A stretch of 64,000 nucleotides of DNA from Sisyra terminalis (taxonomy: Eukaryota > Arthropoda > Insecta > Neuroptera > Sisyridae). The position numbers and the translations under genes are program-made. The notes under the pieces were generated by a model. It worked only from the letters and a program-made list of their open reading frames with translations, made no database searches and was not told where the DNA came from. This document shows positions 61,001 to 64,000 of the stretch, in pieces. Where the stretch lies: NCBI GenBank assembly GCA_958496175.1, contig OY292278.1, positions 21,886,001 through 21,950,000 of the forward strand. Direction: 5' to 3'. Numbering within the stretch: the stretch's first letter is position 1; each line of letters opens with the position of its first letter.

Positions 61001-63212
61001 ACATACATGAAAAACTTTTCGTCCAATTTAACTGTGGAAATTTTCGAGGCGGTCAAGGAAAAGCTCACCAAAACGTACTACAACATTTTTATAAAACCGG
61101 GAAAATTGGCTAAGTATGCAGTTTTTAAATCTTTTATTTCAAATATAACAGTTCCTAATTGTTTCAAACTGAGGAGTTCTAAAGTTATAACAGACTGTAA
61201 ATTGTTTATAAACTTTAAGCTCAAAGCTCATCAAAACGTTCAAGTTAGTTGAAAGATATTTTTCATTTTTAGTCTCTTGGTGAATCTTAACAATTACTGA
61301 AGTATATAAACGATATAAATTATGTTTACTTACTTATTCTCCACTTATCTTCAGCACTGATATTACGCAATCGCACTATGTACTACAACGATGAATTTAT
61401 TTTTGTACCTATTAATTTTTATGATCGATAAATACTACCGAAATTGAGTAGGGTACTCGTTATTTGGGAAATTGAAAAGATAGAGGCGAAAAGGTTATTG
61501 AAAATATGAGACTTAATGAAAATGATAAGTTGGCCCTATAGAAATACTGTCCAATACGGTTAGTATAGGCTTTGGAACTTTTTATTTAGTAACACTTTAA
61601 ACGGGATTGAATTGTTTTCAAACTAAACTCTAAACACTAAACTCTTATTCTAATGAAATTTGGCTATTCGTACTCAACTTAGAGCCGGTATTTTCCGGCT
61701 ATATCCTTAAGATAGCTATTTAATAGATAACAATTTATTCGCTTCTTTATTAAGCTGGGTTTTCCAGACTGAGATTAATTGAATTTCATCACTGCAGCCT
61801 TAGACCTTATTATGTTTCCTGGGTCCCTACTTTACCTAGCTAAGACCAAGTAGTTGGGCGAACCTTAACAACCGACGCATTAAATGCTTTCCGACGAAAA
61901 TTGTTTATTATAACATTCCGTTTATACATTTTTTTTTATTTAAGATATAATTTTTATAAATATTAGTAAGCCTCTTGAGACTTTCAATGATAGTTTCAGT
62001 CAATGGTCGTTATTCATCAAATAATGTCAACGATTATCAACAATCACCGGTGAATGATGAAATAAAGTTTTTAAACTTCTATTTTTTTACACTTCCATAA
62101 ACCAAAACTGAATTATGCCAACATTCACCTATGATTGTTAACACATACTATCCTGGAATATTTACTAAAACTTATGCATTACATTGACTTTTGTAGAGAT
62201 GTTCGTCTTGCGATTTTAATTCATGGACATTGGACAACTCTGGAAAAGTATGCTGCCATATCTGATTTAAATTTTGATGCCTTAAAAATTTTTGCCAATA
62301 ATTTATTAAATCATGTGTATATACAAGGTCTTGTACAAGGAAATATTTCGAAGCAAGATGCCTTAGATAGTTGTGAATATATTAAAAATATTTTGCAATG
62401 TAATTCTATGCTTCCACGTACTGTGCCTGAAGTAATAATTATATATTTATTATTGTCCATATTTATTGAATTTACAATTCTATTTGCTTTTAAGTTTCGA
62501 GTACGTATGATTCCTGTCGGGGAACATATTTATCGCACTTATGGGTTCAACAAAAACGATTCAAATTCAACAGTGACTTGTTACTATCAATCAGGACCAA
62601 CAACAATTAAATCGTTAGTTCTTGTTGAGCTCTTAATGGTAAAGTATTTAATTTATACCATCGAAAAAAAAATATTTATTTTAAATGAAAATATTTTAGA
62701 TGATTATTGAAGAACCATTATTCGATGTTTTGCGAACCAAAGAACAATTAGGCTATCATGTATATGGAGCGTTTCGCGACACATTCGGAATATTGGGATT
62801 TTCAATAACTGTTAATACTCAAGCTAATAAATTCAGGTATAAAAATTTTAAAATGATTATTTTTTTGTATGAATTTATTTTTTTTTCTTCATATTTTAGT
62901 ACACAACATGTTGATGAGCGAATAGAAGCATTTCTAAAAGAGGCAATAAAATTACTTAGAAAAATGAGCATTGAAGAGTTTTCAAACATAAAAGCAGACT
63001 TGATTAAGTTGAAGGAATGCTCTGATATATATTTGAAAGAGGAAGTTCAACGAAATTGGAACGAAATTATCATGGAAGAGTATATTTTCAATCGGCTAAA
63101 GAAAGAGATTGAATTCATTAAAGAAATAAATCTCGAAGAATCAATCAAGTGGTTTGAAAAGCATACCTTGTCGGGAGGGTGTAAAACCAATTTTAGAAAA
63201 CTCAGTATTCAA
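52887..63212 (+). CDS. Nrdc: Nardilysin, M16 metallopeptidase (3' partial)
   Basis: Seventeen exons: 52887-53056, 53117-53324, 53382-53522, 56389-56557, 56636-56841, 57787-57969, 58412-58533, 58606-58726, 58779-58997, 59056-59185, 59338-59593, 60763-60913, 60980-61113, 62197-62431, 62495-62638, 62700-62836, 62900-63212; 1013 residues, all phases consistent. The inverzincin site HFLEH (53448-53462) sits in AHFLEHMVFMGSEKFP, with the third ligand expected in RERSAIESE. An acidic Glu/Ser insert just before it marks nardilysin rather than insulin-degrading enzyme; it is shorter than in human. Later blocks match too (WLLGHDGKGSLISYLKK, GNGESGIEHNSYYS, FDVLRTKEQLGYHVY, LIKLKECSD, VQRNWNEI). Family role: cleavage at dibasic sites and ectodomain-shedding cofactor. 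The last exon or exons (about 50 residues) lie beyond the window. An in-frame upstream ATG at 52827 would add 20 residues. Confidence 0.95.
54117..54960. mobile_element. ~840-bp foldback element
   Basis: Left TTAGGGTGTTTTTTTTTCTG through GTATGCTCTACAAAAGT returns inverted on the right (ACTTTTGTAGAGCATAC through AACACCCTAA). Arms are about 280 bp. Flanks are TATATAT, and the right side runs into a TA microsatellite. It sits in the third nardilysin intron. No coding content. Confidence 0.8.
54961..55012. repeat. (TA)n microsatellite
   Basis: About 50 bp of nearly pure TA dinucleotide adjoining the foldback. Confidence 0.9.
55166..55388. mobile_element. MITE family B, full-length
   Basis: Begins GGCTCAAGTCCCTTTTAGAA and ends ATGGGACTTAGGTC, with central block CTAATATGGTATAATATTG. 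Flanks AAAATTTTT / AAAGTTTTT suggest a decayed duplication of 8-9 bp. Confidence 0.75.
55483..55691. mobile_element. MITE family B, diverged copy
   Basis: Contains ATATCTGGCAACCATGCATT at the left, CTAATATCGCATAATTTTA in the middle and CGTTGCCAAATAATGACG to ATAAGCC at the right. Lies 95 bp from the previous copy, in the same nardilysin intron. Confidence 0.65.
57000..57056 (-). ncRNA. hammerhead-like ribozyme motif
   Basis: Minus strand: CTGATGA (57048-57042), hairpin GTTGC/GCAAT with loop TTG, GAAA (57026-57023), then the self-complementary ATACGTAT and C; predicted cleavage after 57015. Stem I is short (TCA/TGA). One A and one C beside the hairpin are unpaired. The downstream tail (GAGCAATACGCCATAAAT, then AACTTTCGCTCAAATTTATG) recurs at 59700 and 60215. 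Located in a nardilysin intron. Confidence 0.6.
59212..59301. mobile_element. 90-bp MITE
   Basis: TAAGGGCCTTTCATAAATTA at the left, mirrored TAATTTATGAATGGCACCTT at the right. It fills most of the 152-bp nardilysin intron between 59185 and 59338. Confidence 0.75.
59755..59806 (-). ncRNA. hammerhead-like motif, left member of inverted pair
   Basis: Minus strand: CTGAAGA (59799-59793; the variable position is A), hairpin ATTGC/GCAAT with loop TTG, GAAA (59776-59773). The cleavage triplet reads ACC instead of NUH, so it is probably inactive. Confidence 0.5.
60158..60212 (+). ncRNA. hammerhead-like motif, right member of inverted pair
   Basis: CTGAGGA (60163-60169), hairpin ATTGC/GCAAT with loop TTG, GAAA (60186-60189), TACGTAT then T: the triplet ATT fits NUH. 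Two A and one C are unpaired next to the hairpin. Its 3' tail (GAGCAGTACG, TTTTGTTTGAGCTTTTGTTT) mirrors that of 59755-59806, making a ~575-bp foldback (about 59698-60275). Confidence 0.55.
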
Positions 63213-63386
63213 GTAAGTATTATTTTATTTCTTACTGCAAAATGTTATTGCAAATCATTCAATAGAACCAGCGCTAGTTGTCATGTAATGTTGCAGTGTT
63301 TTATTACTGCAACGTGAGGACAATATTGTAAAGTTATATTGGTGCAGTACTACTTCAATATATGTGCTTATTATTATATATTTTAA

Positions 63387-63611
63387 GGCTCATGTGTACT
63401 TTAGCACACCCACAATCTGGCAACGTTGCATTTTCGATTTTGTTTTTAATTTAATTCGCTATATTTTTGTTAATTAAATTCTAATATGGTATAATTCTCT
63501 CTTTTGTGGCTAAATTTTCATTATGGACCGATTTAATCGCGAATTAAATTAAAAACAAAATCGAAAATGAAACATTGCCAGATTGTGGGTGTGCTAAAGT
63601 ACACATGAGCC
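63387..63611. mobile_element. MITE family A with perfect 8-bp target duplication
   Basis: 225 bp, GGCTCATGTGTACTTTAGCA to the mirrored ACTTTAGC... end ACATGAGCC, flanked by TATTTTAA on both sides (63379-63386, 63612-63619). The almost complete inverted symmetry would fold as one long hairpin. Located after the last visible nardilysin exon. Confidence 0.9.
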
Positions 63612-63794
63612 TATTTTAATCCCATTAGAATGAATCAAAGTTATCATTTTTAGTTTCTGTAGTTTGTTTTACTACTTCATTATTAATTTTCTGCAAATAA
63701 ACAAGATCTGAGCTTCAATTTAATAAATTGTTACATTTTTACTTACTTATAAGGACGAGTTCGTTGAATTTGTGTTTTAAGACAACAATAATTT

Positions 63795-64000
63795 GTCTTA
63801 TATCCTTTTTAGAGCCGTCAAGTTAGGCCACGTTACATTTTTTACTTTGCTTTTAATTTAGTTCGTGAATAAATCCGCCCGTAATGAAAATGTAGCTACA
63901 AAAGAGCAAATTATTCCATATTTGAACTGAATTAATAAAAAAATCGCGAATAAAATAAAAAATAAACTTAAAAATGCAACGTTGCCAGATTTGACGGTTC
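63795..64000. mobile_element. MITE family B, cut by the window end
   Basis: Starts GTCTTATATCCTTTTTAGAG and contains the mirrored AAATGCAACGTTGCCAGATT block; its last bases lie outside. Confidence 0.7.

Noticed and set aside
63620..63790. Last nardilysin exon within the window
   Set aside because: No acceptor followed by a frame resembling the family C-terminus; the final exon is presumed downstream.

Overview
The window is nuclear DNA from an AT-rich animal genome, almost certainly an insect. Genes are split by GT/AG introns that range from 53-62 nt to several kilobases, and proteins match arthropod/vertebrate orthologues. The long introns and intergenic spaces are packed with short transposable elements: MITEs, foldbacks, tRNA-derived SINEs and hammerhead-like repeats. 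The order cannot be fixed from sequence alone; the very short introns would suit a holometabolous insect such as a beetle (inference). No bacterial-type operon, phage or CRISPR array was seen.

Layout. (1) 65-9899 (+): a MadBub/BubR1-type spindle-checkpoint kinase; the window opens exactly on one of its splice donors, so its 5' end lies outside. (2) 9900-17054: gene-free and repeat-rich, with one MITE inserted inside another, a 1-kb inverted-repeat element and zinc-finger remnants. (3) 17055-20070 (+): a six-exon F-box protein gene that converges on (4) 20091-26414 (-), Integrator subunit 5, with 20 bp between stop codons. (5) A 509-bp divergent promoter region leads to STAM (26924-30515, +). 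(6) 33177-34143 (+): a GT31 beta-1,3-galactosyltransferase-like enzyme, converging on (7) 34272-40798 (-), a seven-transmembrane gustatory-receptor-like protein. (8) 41226-50262 (-): NOL10, sharing a 353-bp divergent promoter region with (9) Rpn8/PSMD7 (50616-51704, +). (10) 52887 to beyond 63212 (+): nardilysin, 17 exons visible, 3' end outside.

Functions are mostly housekeeping: mitotic checkpoint, snRNA 3' processing, endosomal sorting, ribosome biogenesis, proteasome, M16 peptidase. The genes do not form a pathway; they share architecture: two head-to-head pairs, two tail-to-tail pairs with overlapping 3' ends, and TE-loaded introns.

The most unusual content is a dispersed set of about eight hammerhead-ribozyme-like motifs, one of them a 268-bp palindrome carrying a core on each strand, and the checkpoint kinase, which joins BubR1-type motifs to an apparently intact Bub1-type kinase domain. 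All exon boundaries below were set by hand from splice signals, reading-frame closure and remembered family similarity; no database search was run.
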